Assembly: GCA_947177115.1 (NCBI GenBank)
Contig: CAMWTG010000050.1
Coordinates: 1-12,750, forward strand
From: an uncultured Clostridia bacterium
GTDB lineage: Bacteria > Bacillota > Clostridia > Oscillospirales > Oscillospiraceae
DNA: 12,750 nt
Direction of reading: 5' to 3'
The notes under the pieces are model-generated. The model was not told the origin of the DNA and searched no databases. It worked only from the letters and a program-made list of their open reading frames with translations. Both the position numbers and the translations under genes were made by a program. How positions within the stretch are numbered: position 1 is the stretch's first letter; every line of letters starts with the position of its first letter. This document shows, piece after piece, positions 6,303 to 12,734 of the stretch.

Positions 6303-6340
6303 GAAGTCCGCTGTGAAATGATCCACAGCGGACTTCTTTT
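6303..6340 (+). terminator. Rho-independent terminator of the ftsH-family gene
   Basis: A perfect 13-bp stem (GAAGTCCGCTGTG, 6303-6315, with 6324-6336) with an 8-base loop is followed by TTTT, 17 bases past the stop codon. Confidence 0.85.
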
Positions 6341-6368
6341 GATCGCGGGACAAGGGCTTATGCCAGAA

Positions 6369-6529
6369 TATAGCCGACACATTTGAGAATTGGTAAAAAG
6401 GAGGCGGGGAAAAATGCGGTGTGGCAAGGCGGAGGACGCGGGTGGGCTGACGCCCGTCAAGGACGACAACGCAGTCCACGCCACATTTTTACCGCCGAAC
6501 TTTACCGATTTTCGAGTGTGTTGACTATA
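6369..6529. repeat. 161-bp MITE-like inverted-repeat element, third type
   Basis: The 306 bases between ftsH and yjdF have no gene. After the ftsH terminator lies this inverted repeat. The left arm (from TATAGCCGACACATTTGAG, 6369) and the complement of the right arm (TATAGTCAACACACTCGAA, ending 6529) match over about 30 bases to GGTAAA, with all differences in that stretch being transitions. Homology resumes imperfectly at AAAAATG and GTGGC. The centre has a small GGGC-TGAC-GCCC hairpin (6434-6445). AGAATA occurs on both sides (6365-6370 and 6531-6536) and may be a target duplication, though it overlaps the left arm by two bases. Confidence 0.55.
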
Positions 6530-6540
6530 AAGAATACAGT

Positions 6541-6584
6541 AAGGAGTAAAACAGCAGGGAGACGCAGGGGTCTCCCTGCTGTTT
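6541..6584 (-). terminator. Rho-independent terminator of yjdF
   Basis: A perfect 14-bp stem (AAACAGCAGGGAGA at 6549-6562 with 6571-6584) with an 8-base loop is followed on the minus strand by TTTACTCCTT, a weak T-run. It starts 8 bases beyond the yjdF stop codon. Confidence 0.7.
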
Positions 6585-6592
6585 GGAAACCG

Positions 6593-7012
6593 TTACCGGC
6601 CCCGATGCTTTTCTTTCCGCTTCTCTCGGTGCAGTTGGTACCGGCGCGCCTCTTCCGCCTCCCGTACTTCCCGGGAGAGGGCGCGGCGCTCCGTCTTCTT
6701 CTGCTCCTGCTGGAGCTGCAGTGCCTGCTGGGCTTTGGTGCCGATGCCGGTACACTGTGTCTGCCGCCGGTACAGGCGCTGGGCGCGTTTGGGATTGATG
6801 CGCCGGTCCGCGCCGGCCTCCGCCTGCAGGGCGGGGGAAAAATCCAGCCGGTGATAGTGGTCCAATACGTAGGCGTAGACCTCAAAATCCTTGGGCTCTC
6901 CGCCAAACACTACCCGGCAGGCTTCATAACGCCCTTCGTTTTCCCGTTCGAACAGTCCTACCCAGAAAGGCGGGTCGAACAGCACCGTCAGCTTTGCTTT
7001 CGCAGTTTCCAT
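6593..7012 (-). CDS. yjdF: YjdF family protein (DUF2992)
   Basis: A 139-residue protein recognisable as YjdF/DUF2992: an N-terminal beta-rich part with KLTVLFDPPFWVGLFE (7-22) and VVFGGEPKDFEV (34-45), the conserved RINPKRAQR (71-79), GTKAQQALQLQ (91-101) and a long basic helical tail ending KEKHRGR (133-139). Its biochemical activity is not known to me; its genes are typically preceded by the yjdF riboswitch, which responds to azaaromatic compounds, so a role in resisting or processing such toxins is proposed. ATG at 7012 has AAAGGAGG 8 bases upstream; a longer frame from 7057 would start inside the riboswitch. It is a single-gene unit with its own promoter and terminator. Confidence 0.9.
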   Translation of the reverse strand: METAKAKLTVLFDPPFWVGLFERENEGRYEACRVVFGGEPKDFEVYAYVLDHYHRLDFSPALQAEAGADRRINPKRAQRLYRRQTQCTGIGTKAQQALQLQQEQKKTERRALSREVREAEEARRYQLHREKRKEKHRGR

Positions 7013-7020
7013 GGTCAGTT

Positions 7021-7134
7021 CCTCCTTTAAAAAGTGCCGCAAGGAAGGGACGACCAAAGGAGGAAGGCTACTGACGGCGTTTCCGCCGCTCCCGGACTAC
7101 CGACCGGGACGTGTTTTTATCCTTGCCGGAACTT
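7021..7134 (-). promoter_or_regulatory. yjdF riboswitch (azaaromatic-sensing) with Shine-Dalgarno control
   Basis: The leader between promoter and yjdF has the make-up of the yjdF RNA motif. A long-range closing stem pairs minus-strand GGCAAGGA (near 7127-7120) with TCCTTGC (7045-7039), and flanking AAGT/ACTT extends it at the DNA level. Between the arms are GC hairpins, including GGCGGAAACGCC, and the stretch GCCTTCCTCCTTTGGTCGTC. The ribosome binding site AAAGGAGG (7028-7021) follows the closing stem directly. CCTCCTTT inside the aptamer region (7063-7056) is its perfect 8-base complement, so ligand-dependent release or trapping of the Shine-Dalgarno is the likely mechanism. No terminator-like T-run is seen between the aptamer and the gene. 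The direction of control cannot be read from sequence. Confidence 0.8.
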
Positions 7135-7163
7135 ACTTTAGCAAAAAAACAGCGGAACGTCAA
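7135..7163 (-). promoter_or_regulatory. Sigma-A promoter of yjdF
   Basis: On the minus strand TTGACG (7163-7158), a 17-base spacer and TAAAGT (7140-7135). Transcription would begin around 7128, right at the first base pairs of the riboswitch closing stem. Confidence 0.75.
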
Positions 7164-7254
7164 TGTGCAGTTTCCCGCCGGCCGGAGTGACCGGGTGGGA
7201 GAAAGACCGTAAACAGCGCACAGGACAGAAATCGTCTTGGGCTTTGATGGCGGA

Positions 7255-7983
7255 TCATTTGATCCGGGCCTGCAGCTCCCTTAATGTCACATTGTAAGCC
7301 TCCCGCTCATGAGGCAGGACGGGGAGGCGTTCCGGCAGCTCCCACCCCTTCCGGGCGAACAGCCGCCGGATGATCATGTCCAGGAAATCCGGGTTTTTCA
7401 CCAGCACCGGGCCGGTGAGGTGGGTGGCAAATACGCTGCCGGATACATAGCCTTCCGGACCGTGCTCCGCATCGTTGCCGAAACCCAGGGACAGCTCCTT
7501 GAACAGCGGCGTGGTGATGCCGTGGGTCAGACTGCACTTGTTCATGAAGCCCACCGCCGGGGCGTCCCACAGGGCGGGAGAGGCCACCACATCGCCGGGA
7601 GTACGCCGGTCCGTCTCCACGGTGGTAAACTCCGCCAGAGCGAAGCCCGGCCAGACCTGGCCTTTCGCATCGGTGACGGAGGCTCCCAGGGTCTCCATGG
7701 CGTTTCCGGTGAATAGGACCACCGCGCCGCCTTCTGCGGCGGCCTGCAGCGCCGGGGTGTAATGGGGGGCGGCGATGAGGACGCTCTTCTGCCGCTTCTC
7801 CGTGCCTGCGCCCATGTAGATAAAGTCTGCATCGGAAAAGTCTGGGGTATCTTCACAGCTGAAATTCCGGACCGTGACCTCCACGCCCATGACCTCCAGA
7901 TGGCGGCGGAGGACCGCCACATTGGCATATTCGCCGTACAGGGACATGCTGTCCGGGTACAGATGCGCAATTGTCAGTTCCAT
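7255..7983 (-). CDS. GatD-like class I amidotransferase lacking catalytic Cys and His
   Basis: A 242-residue GATase1-like protein next to a MurT-like gene, as in murT-gatD operons. Canonical GatD takes ammonia from glutamine so MurT can amidate D-Glu of lipid II. The N terminus (ELTIAHLYPDSMSLYGEYANV, 2-22) and GVEVTVRNF fit GatD. Where family members have the nucleophile elbow (I)CGGYQ..G, this protein has FTGNAMETLG (91-100), with Thr92 at the Cys position. Where they have the histidine in YLHGP.L..NP, it has ATHLTGPVLVKNP (186-198), with Thr190 in place of His. Both residues essential for glutaminase chemistry are therefore missing while the fold looks intact. ATG at 7983 lies 12 bases after the MurT stop, and its AAGGAGGG overlaps that stop codon. 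It may be a structural or regulatory partner, or the complex may use free ammonia. No clear terminator follows. Confidence 0.8.
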   Translation of the reverse strand: MELTIAHLYPDSMSLYGEYANVAVLRRHLEVMGVEVTVRNFSCEDTPDFSDADFIYMGAGTEKRQKSVLIAAPHYTPALQAAAEGGAVVLFTGNAMETLGASVTDAKGQVWPGFALAEFTTVETDRRTPGDVVASPALWDAPAVGFMNKCSLTHGITTPLFKELSLGFGNDAEHGPEGYVSGSVFATHLTGPVLVKNPDFLDMIIRRLFARKGWELPERLPVLPHEREAYNVTLRELQARIK

Positions 7984-7995
7984 CGTCAGCCCTCC

Positions 7996-9324
7996 TTACT
8001 GCTCCCGCTGGACCAGGTCCAGCAGCTTGTCCCGGTCGGAGAAGCAGGTCACCACATACAGCTCCTCGCCGCCCCCGGCTTTCAGTGCCCCAACGGCCTG
8101 GGGGACGGTATCGTAACAAGCGATCTTTTCTGCCGCAATATTTGTGTAGTCAAACCGCATGGCCAGGTCATTGACATACTTTCCGCAGAGGATGATCTTT
8201 TTGACCTGCTCACAGTTCAGCTGGTCAAAGTCGATATCCCACAGCCAGCTGGTTTCCCCGGTAAAATACTTCCGGCTAATGGCGTCCACGATGATCAGCA
8301 CCTGGCAGGGCTCCTTCGTATGGCGGATATAGGCCAGATTGGTGTCATAGGCCACGGAATTTTCGTGCTTGCTGGTCAGCAGGACGCCGTGATGATTTCC
8401 CAGAGTAAACTGCACCATGCGGCCGTTTTTCAGGATATAGTTGCTGATTACGGAGGCCATGGTTGCCTTATCCGCGCCCGCCAGGGAGCAGACGGACCAC
8501 GCCGCCAAAATGTTGTAGACGTTGTAGATGCTCCGGAACGCCAGGGATATCTCCGTATCCCCGTCAATGGTCAGTTTTCCGCTTTCCAGGTCCAAAGACG
8601 TGACGGCAAAATCCGTGTCATGCCGGTGGTGGCCGCAGTCTGCGCAGTGATACCGACCGATGTGCTCGTAGTGGTACCAGTCGTACTCCATCCGTCCCTG
8701 GCAGACGGGGCACCGGGCGCCATCGTGGTAGATGCCGTGGTGCTCCCCGGTGCTGATGGAGCAGCGGTCCAGACCGAACCACTTCACCTTCTCATGCCCT
8801 TCCGCGAAGCAGGACACCAGCGGGTCATCCGCGTTCAGCACCAAAGTGGTTTCCGGATGAATCGCCGGCAGGATGGCGTTATAAACCCACTCCGGGTGTC
8901 CGTTCCGGGTCAGCTGGTCCCGGTAAAGGTTGGTTATGACGAAATGAGTGGGATGGAACCATTTGAAGGACCGGCGGGCATACCGCTCATCGCTTTCCAG
9001 CAGCAGTACATCCCCCCGCATCTTACCGGAAAAGGTGCTGTTGCAGAGGATCAGGGTGGCTACCCCTTCGATCTGGTTGGACCCCTCTTCGTTATAGACC
9101 ACGGTCCTGCCGCTTTTGCGGAGGATGGCGGCAATCATTTCCACAGTGGAGGTCTTGCCGTTGCTGCCGGTGACGGCAATGACGCAGGAGGGCAGCTTCA
9201 CCCGGCCCAGCACATCGGGGCAAAGCTTCAGCGCGTACTGGCCGGGAAGAGAGCTGCCCTTGCCCACCAGCTTCCCGGCAAAGCGGAGCAGCTTGCAGAG
9301 GATAATCGCGAAAAACATTCTCAT
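7996..9324 (-). CDS. MurT-like Mur ligase, divergent partner of the GatD-like protein
   Basis: A 442-residue Mur ligase-type ATPase. It has the N-terminal hydrophobic stretch usual for MurT, P-loop VTGSNGKTST (51-60), an EGSNQIEGVATL motif (80-91), the DERYARRSF region (112-120), and TNLYRDQL (131-138). A four-cysteine zinc ribbon, C205/C208 and C227/C230, is inserted in the central domain as in MurT. The C-terminal DUF1727 domain keeps SWLWDIDFD (359-367) but has KYFTGET before it, where family members have DGRD; Phe354 and Glu357 replace those aspartates. LTSKHENSVAYDTN (316-329) stands where L.KNP.G is usual. MurT ligases amidate D-Glu in lipid II. The altered motifs suggest altered chemistry. 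ATG at 9324 has TAAGGAG 10 bases upstream, overlapping the hydrolase stop; it is the middle gene of a three-gene operon. I left the symbol blank because function is doubtful. Confidence 0.82.
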   Translation of the reverse strand: MRMFFAIILCKLLRFAGKLVGKGSSLPGQYALKLCPDVLGRVKLPSCVIAVTGSNGKTSTVEMIAAILRKSGRTVVYNEEGSNQIEGVATLILCNSTFSGKMRGDVLLLESDERYARRSFKWFHPTHFVITNLYRDQLTRNGHPEWVYNAILPAIHPETTLVLNADDPLVSCFAEGHEKVKWFGLDRCSISTGEHHGIYHDGARCPVCQGRMEYDWYHYEHIGRYHCADCGHHRHDTDFAVTSLDLESGKLTIDGDTEISLAFRSIYNVYNILAAWSVCSLAGADKATMASVISNYILKNGRMVQFTLGNHHGVLLTSKHENSVAYDTNLAYIRHTKEPCQVLIIVDAISRKYFTGETSWLWDIDFDQLNCEQVKKIILCGKYVNDLAMRFDYTNIAAEKIACYDTVPQAVGALKAGGGEELYVVTCFSDRDKLLDLVQREQ

Positions 9325-9337
9325 AGAGGGGTTCTCC

Positions 9338-10024
9338 TTATGGTTCAGATAGGAACCGGTCCACCGCCCGGTTGAAGGCGTGGGGGTTCTTGGCGGCAAT
9401 GAAATGGTCGCCCGCAATGATTTCCAGCTGGCTGCGGGGCAGGCTGCGGGCGATGAGCAGGGTGTGCTCGTCCTTGATCATGTCCTTGGTGCCCACGATC
9501 ACCAGGGTGCGGGCCCGGAGCTTTTTCAGCTCCTCCGGGTCGATGTGGGGCTCGTTGACCATGAGGCTCAGCATCTCCGCGTGGGCTTTGGCCTTGGGGC
9601 TTTTCCCGGCGAACAGGGACGCGATCTTATATCCCAGCACGATCGGGATCTGGACCTGGGGCGTCACCCCGGAAGGGTCCAGATTGGCCCCGTTGAGGAT
9701 CAGGCGGCTCACCCGCCCCGGGTGGGCCAGGGCGAAGGTCAGGGCGATATTCCCCCCATCGCTGAACCCCAGGATGGCGGCCCGGAGGATGCCCTGCTCG
9801 TCCATAAATTCCGACAGGTCCTCGGCGAACTGGGCAATGGTAAAGGGAGCCGTTCCCCGCGGGGATTGGCCGTGGCCTCTGGTGTCCACGGCGTAGACTG
9901 TGTAGCGGCGGGAGAAGTATTCCATCTGGTGGATAAAATAGCTCCCGTCCTCTCCATTGCCGTGGAGGAGGAGCAAAGGGGGCCCCGCCCCCTGCTTAGT
10001 ATAGCACAGAGAAATATCCGACAT
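9338..10024 (-). CDS. Alpha/beta hydrolase
   Basis: A 228-residue single-domain alpha/beta hydrolase with no signal peptide, so probably cytosolic. The oxyanion-hole motif is LLLHGNGEDG (18-27), the nucleophile elbow GFSDGG with Ser88, the acid Asp181 in VIVGTKDMI, and His207 in IAGDHFI; the triad is complete. AVDTRGHGQSPRG (45-57) is the usual strand-4 region. The substrate cannot be told from sequence; esterase, lactonase and C-C hydrolase activities all occur in this group. ATG at 10024 has AAAGGAGG 6 bases upstream; a longer in-frame start at 10105 has no site and lies upstream of the likely promoter. Only 13 bases separate its stop from the MurT-like start, so it is the first gene of the operon. 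Confidence 0.88.
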   Translation of the reverse strand: MSDISLCYTKQGAGPPLLLLHGNGEDGSYFIHQMEYFSRRYTVYAVDTRGHGQSPRGTAPFTIAQFAEDLSEFMDEQGILRAAILGFSDGGNIALTFALAHPGRVSRLILNGANLDPSGVTPQVQIPIVLGYKIASLFAGKSPKAKAHAEMLSLMVNEPHIDPEELKKLRARTLVIVGTKDMIKDEHTLLIARSLPRSQLEIIAGDHFIAAKNPHAFNRAVDRFLSEP

Positions 10025-10052
10025 AAACGACCTCCTTTCATAAGATACACAG

Positions 10053-10081
10053 TTTATCCCGTTCATATAGCGCTGGGTCAA
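10053..10081 (-). promoter_or_regulatory. Possible promoter of the hydrolase-murT-gatD operon
   Basis: On the minus strand TTGACC (10081-10076), a 17-base spacer and GATAAA (10058-10053) are 28 bases ahead of the hydrolase start. The -35 box is good and the -10 box fair (4 of 6). Confidence 0.45.
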
Positions 10082-10172
10082 AAATCTCAGATACCGGTAT
10101 GCCATCGATCAGGATCGTCCCCGCCTGCTCCGCAGGTGGCTGGCAATGTCGCAGAAGCGTACGTCTTCCATA

Positions 10173-10760
10173 TCAGATATCCTCAACATAGTGGACCGGA
10201 TGCCGTTCCCAATACTCCCGGTACACCCGCGTTTCATCGCCGTCCAGATTCAGCTGGTACATCCGGAATGTCACCGGGATATCCTTTGGCTGCCACTGCT
10301 CCAGGTAGGTGTACCGGTACCGCATCCCCAGCGCCCTCATGACATGGCCGCTGCGGGGATTGTTGACATCGTGGGTCGCCGTGATATAGGGCACCCTATC
10401 CCTCCCGGCTTGCTCTACAACTGCCCGTGCCGCCTCAGCAGTAATTCCTCTGTGCCAACAGCCTTTGGAGAGGCCATAACCCAGGTCACGGGCGCCGTCC
10501 ATGCCCAGATGCACATACCCGACCGGTGTGTTGTTTGTTTTCAGACAAACCGCGTATCGATAGCCCCGCGGTTGTTCATAGGCTTTTGCGTACTCGCGCT
10601 CAAACAGCTCCTCTGCCTCCGCCAAGGTTGTCAGCGGGAACCACGGCAGGTAGGTGTTGACATCCCTGTCACTGTAAATAGCAAACAGCGCGGGAATATC
10701 CTCCCGGCAGAACCTGCGCAGAATAAGCCGTTCTGTTTCTATAGTTGGCGTATTGTCCAT
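10173..10760 (-). CDS. GNAT family N-acetyltransferase
   Basis: A 195-residue acetyltransferase of the RimJ/RimL-like type. The opening TIETERLILRRF is the classic N terminus of this group. Middle features are the YRYAVCLKTNNTPVGYVHLG strands and GLSKGCWHRGITAEAARAVVE, the acetyl-CoA pyrophosphate-binding helix start (usual Q/RxxGxG/A). It continues with THDVNNPRSGHVMRALGMRY, in which Asn and Ser precede the last helix, and FRMYQLNLDG. It would move an acetyl group to an amine; the substrate is unknown. The start is taken as ATG 10760, with GGAG 8 bases upstream inside the mnmG end. A GTG at 10766 in the same frame overlaps the mnmG stop and is less likely. Two bases separate it from mnmG, so translation is probably coupled. 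No clear terminator follows. Confidence 0.88.
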   Translation of the reverse strand: MDNTPTIETERLILRRFCREDIPALFAIYSDRDVNTYLPWFPLTTLAEAEELFEREYAKAYEQPRGYRYAVCLKTNNTPVGYVHLGMDGARDLGYGLSKGCWHRGITAEAARAVVEQAGRDRVPYITATHDVNNPRSGHVMRALGMRYRYTYLEQWQPKDIPVTFRMYQLNLDGDETRVYREYWERHPVHYVEDI

Positions 10761-10762
10761 CT

Positions 10763-12628
10763 TCACCTCTCCAGCCAGATCATCAGCGCCGCCACATCCG
10801 CCGGGGACACACCGGATATCCGCGCCGCCTGGCCCAAATTCAGGGGCCTTACAGCGTTCAGTTTCTCTCTGGCCTCCAGCCGCAGGCCCTGGATAGCGGC
10901 GTAATCCGTATCCGGCGGCAGAGAGCGGCTCTCCATGCGGTGCAGCTCCTCCACCTCCTGGATCTGCCGCTGGATATAGCCCTCATACTTGACGGAGATC
11001 TCCACCTGCTCCGCCACATCCTGCGGCAGGTCCGGCCTGCCCGGGTCAAACCGCCGCAGGTCCGCATATCCGATCTGGGGCCTGCGCAAAAGGGCGATCA
11101 GCGGCGCGCCGTCCGTGACCGGCGTGGTCCCCCGTTCCGCCAGGAAGGCGTCCAGCTCCTCCGAAGGCGGTACGCCGTGGGAAGCCAGGCGCTTCACCTC
11201 CCGGCGGACGGCCTCGTACTTCGCCTCCACCTTTGCCAGCCGCTCATCGGACACCAGCCCGATCCTGTGCCCGATGGCGCACAGCCGCTGGTCTGCGTTA
11301 TCCTGCCGCAGCAGCAGGCGGTATTCGCTGCGGCTGGTCATCATGCGGTAGGGCTCATTAGTGCCTTTGGTGACCAGATCATCGATCAGCGTCCCGATAT
11401 AGGACTGCCCCCTGGAGAGGATCAGAGGCTCCTCTCCTTTCAGCGCCAGCGCGGCGTTGACCCCGGCCGCGAAGCCCTGCACCGCCGCCTCCTCATACCC
11501 CGAGGAGCCGCAGAACTGCCCCGCGCCGTACAGGCCGGGGATCTTTTTGCACTCCAGCGTGGGCTTCAGCTCCAGGGGATCGATGCAGTCGTACTCTATG
11601 GCGTAGGCAGGGCGCATCATCTCCGCCCGCTCCAGACCGGGAATCGTGCGGAGCATATCCAGCTGCACGTCCTCCGGCATGGCGGAGGAAAAGCCCTGAA
11701 TATACAGTTCCTCGGTGTCCAGCCCCATCGGTTCGATAAACAACTGATGCCGGGGCTTGTCCGCGAAGCGGGTGACCTTTGTCTCAATAGACGGGCAATA
11801 CCGGGGCCCCACGCCCTCAATGACGCCGCTGTGCATAGGGGAGCGGTCCAGATTTTCCCGGATGATCCGGTGGGTCTCTTCATTGGTGTAGGTGAGCCAG
11901 CAGACGGCGCGGTTTACCGGACGGCCCTCCGTCTCAAAGGAGAAGGGCATAGTCTCGCTGTCTCCGTCCTGCCGCTCCATTTTGGAAAAGTCCACGCTGC
12001 GGGCATTGATCCTGGGCGGCGTACCCGTCTTGAACCGCCGCAGGGACAGTCCCAGCTTCACCAGGCAGTCCGTCAAAGCGCCAGCGGCAAACATACCATC
12101 AGGCCCGCCCTCCCGGACGCACTCGCCTACAATGGTCTTTCCGTTCAAATAGGTACCCGAACAGACAATAGCGCATTTCACCTGGAATACGGCGCCGGTG
12201 TGGAGGACCACATGGCTGACGCGCCCGTCTGTCAAGCGGATTTCGGTAATCTCTCCCTGGCGGAGAGTCAGATTTTTCTGCCGCTCCAGGGTGTGCTTCA
12301 TGATTTCCTGATAGCGGCGGCGGTCCGCCTGGGCCCGGAGGCTATGGACGGCAGGTCCCTTCCCCCGGTTGAGGAGGCGGTACTGAATGCAGGCGGCATC
12401 CGCCGCCCGGGCCATTTCGCCGCCCAGAGCATCCAGCTCCCGGACCAGGTGGCCCTTTCCTGTGCCCCCAATAGCGGGGTTGCAGGGCATGTTACCTACG
12501 GCGTCCAGGTTGATGGTAAAACAGATAGTTTTCTGCCCCAGCCGCGCGGAGGCTAAGGCGGCCTCAATACCGGCGTGGCCTGCGCCTATGACGGCCACGT
12601 CATAGGTCCCGGCGGTAAATTCTCTCAT
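10763..12628 (-). CDS. mnmG: tRNA uridine-5-carboxymethylaminomethyl(34) synthesis enzyme MnmG
   Basis: A full-length 621-residue MnmG (GidA), the FAD protein that with MnmE modifies the wobble uridine of several tRNAs using methylene-tetrahydrofolate and glycine or ammonium. Seen: the FAD Rossmann motif VIGAGHAGIEAA (13-24), NMPCNPAIGGTGKGH with its conserved Cys, the GTYLNGKTIVGE strand, RFKTGTPPRI, GPRYCPSIETKV with the second conserved Cys, and GQFCGSSGYEEAAVQG (often GQINGTSGYEEAAAQG). It ends in the helical C-terminal domain that binds MnmE and tRNA. ATG at 12628 has AAGAAGGA 6 bases upstream. The usual neighbour mnmE is not visible in the 122 bases remaining upstream. A GNAT gene follows after two bases. 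Confidence 0.97.
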   Translation of the reverse strand: MREFTAGTYDVAVIGAGHAGIEAALASARLGQKTICFTINLDAVGNMPCNPAIGGTGKGHLVRELDALGGEMARAADAACIQYRLLNRGKGPAVHSLRAQADRRRYQEIMKHTLERQKNLTLRQGEITEIRLTDGRVSHVVLHTGAVFQVKCAIVCSGTYLNGKTIVGECVREGGPDGMFAAGALTDCLVKLGLSLRRFKTGTPPRINARSVDFSKMERQDGDSETMPFSFETEGRPVNRAVCWLTYTNEETHRIIRENLDRSPMHSGVIEGVGPRYCPSIETKVTRFADKPRHQLFIEPMGLDTEELYIQGFSSAMPEDVQLDMLRTIPGLERAEMMRPAYAIEYDCIDPLELKPTLECKKIPGLYGAGQFCGSSGYEEAAVQGFAAGVNAALALKGEEPLILSRGQSYIGTLIDDLVTKGTNEPYRMMTSRSEYRLLLRQDNADQRLCAIGHRIGLVSDERLAKVEAKYEAVRREVKRLASHGVPPSEELDAFLAERGTTPVTDGAPLIALLRRPQIGYADLRRFDPGRPDLPQDVAEQVEISVKYEGYIQRQIQEVEELHRMESRSLPPDTDYAAIQGLRLEAREKLNAVRPLNLGQAARISGVSPADVAALMIWLER

Positions 12629-12687
12629 TGTGATTCCTTCTTGGCGGCCCTGCGAGCCGCTCCCGCAATTTTTCTTTTCTTGGCTTT

Positions 12688-12734
12688 GCGCCTCACCGGC
12701 GCGGGGGCGTTCTTTTCCCTTGTGGGAAAAGAAC
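12688..12734. repeat. Pair of hairpins ahead of mnmG
   Basis: A perfect 11-bp inverted repeat (GTTCTTTTCCC at 12709-12719 with 12724-12734, 4-base loop) lies beside a GCGCC-TCACC-GGCGC hairpin at 12688-12702. A minus-strand frame stays open from the window edge (12750) to a TGA at 12625-12627 that overlaps the mnmG ATG; it would encode 41 residues with a very basic tail (KAKKRKIAGAARRAAKKESQ). That frame could be the end of an upstream gene, but the hairpins suggest an intergenic repeat, and it does not look like the MnmE C terminus. Confidence 0.5.

Noticed and set aside
5657..6484. 275-codon open frame on the minus strand
   Set aside because: Antisense to the FtsH protease domain and across its terminator.
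7179..7200. GC-rich hairpin between gatD-like gene and yjdF promoter, considered as terminator
   Set aside because: The stem has a bulge and a G-T pair, and no T-run follows on the minus strand; left as unexplained.
7762..9375. 537-codon open frame on the plus strand
   Set aside because: Antisense to the MurT-like and GatD-like genes, with no ribosome binding site and no recognisable domain.
10745..12556. 603-codon open frame on the plus strand
   Set aside because: It is antisense to mnmG, which has all family motifs; GC-rich third positions keep the opposite strand open. The translation is low-complexity and matches no family I know.
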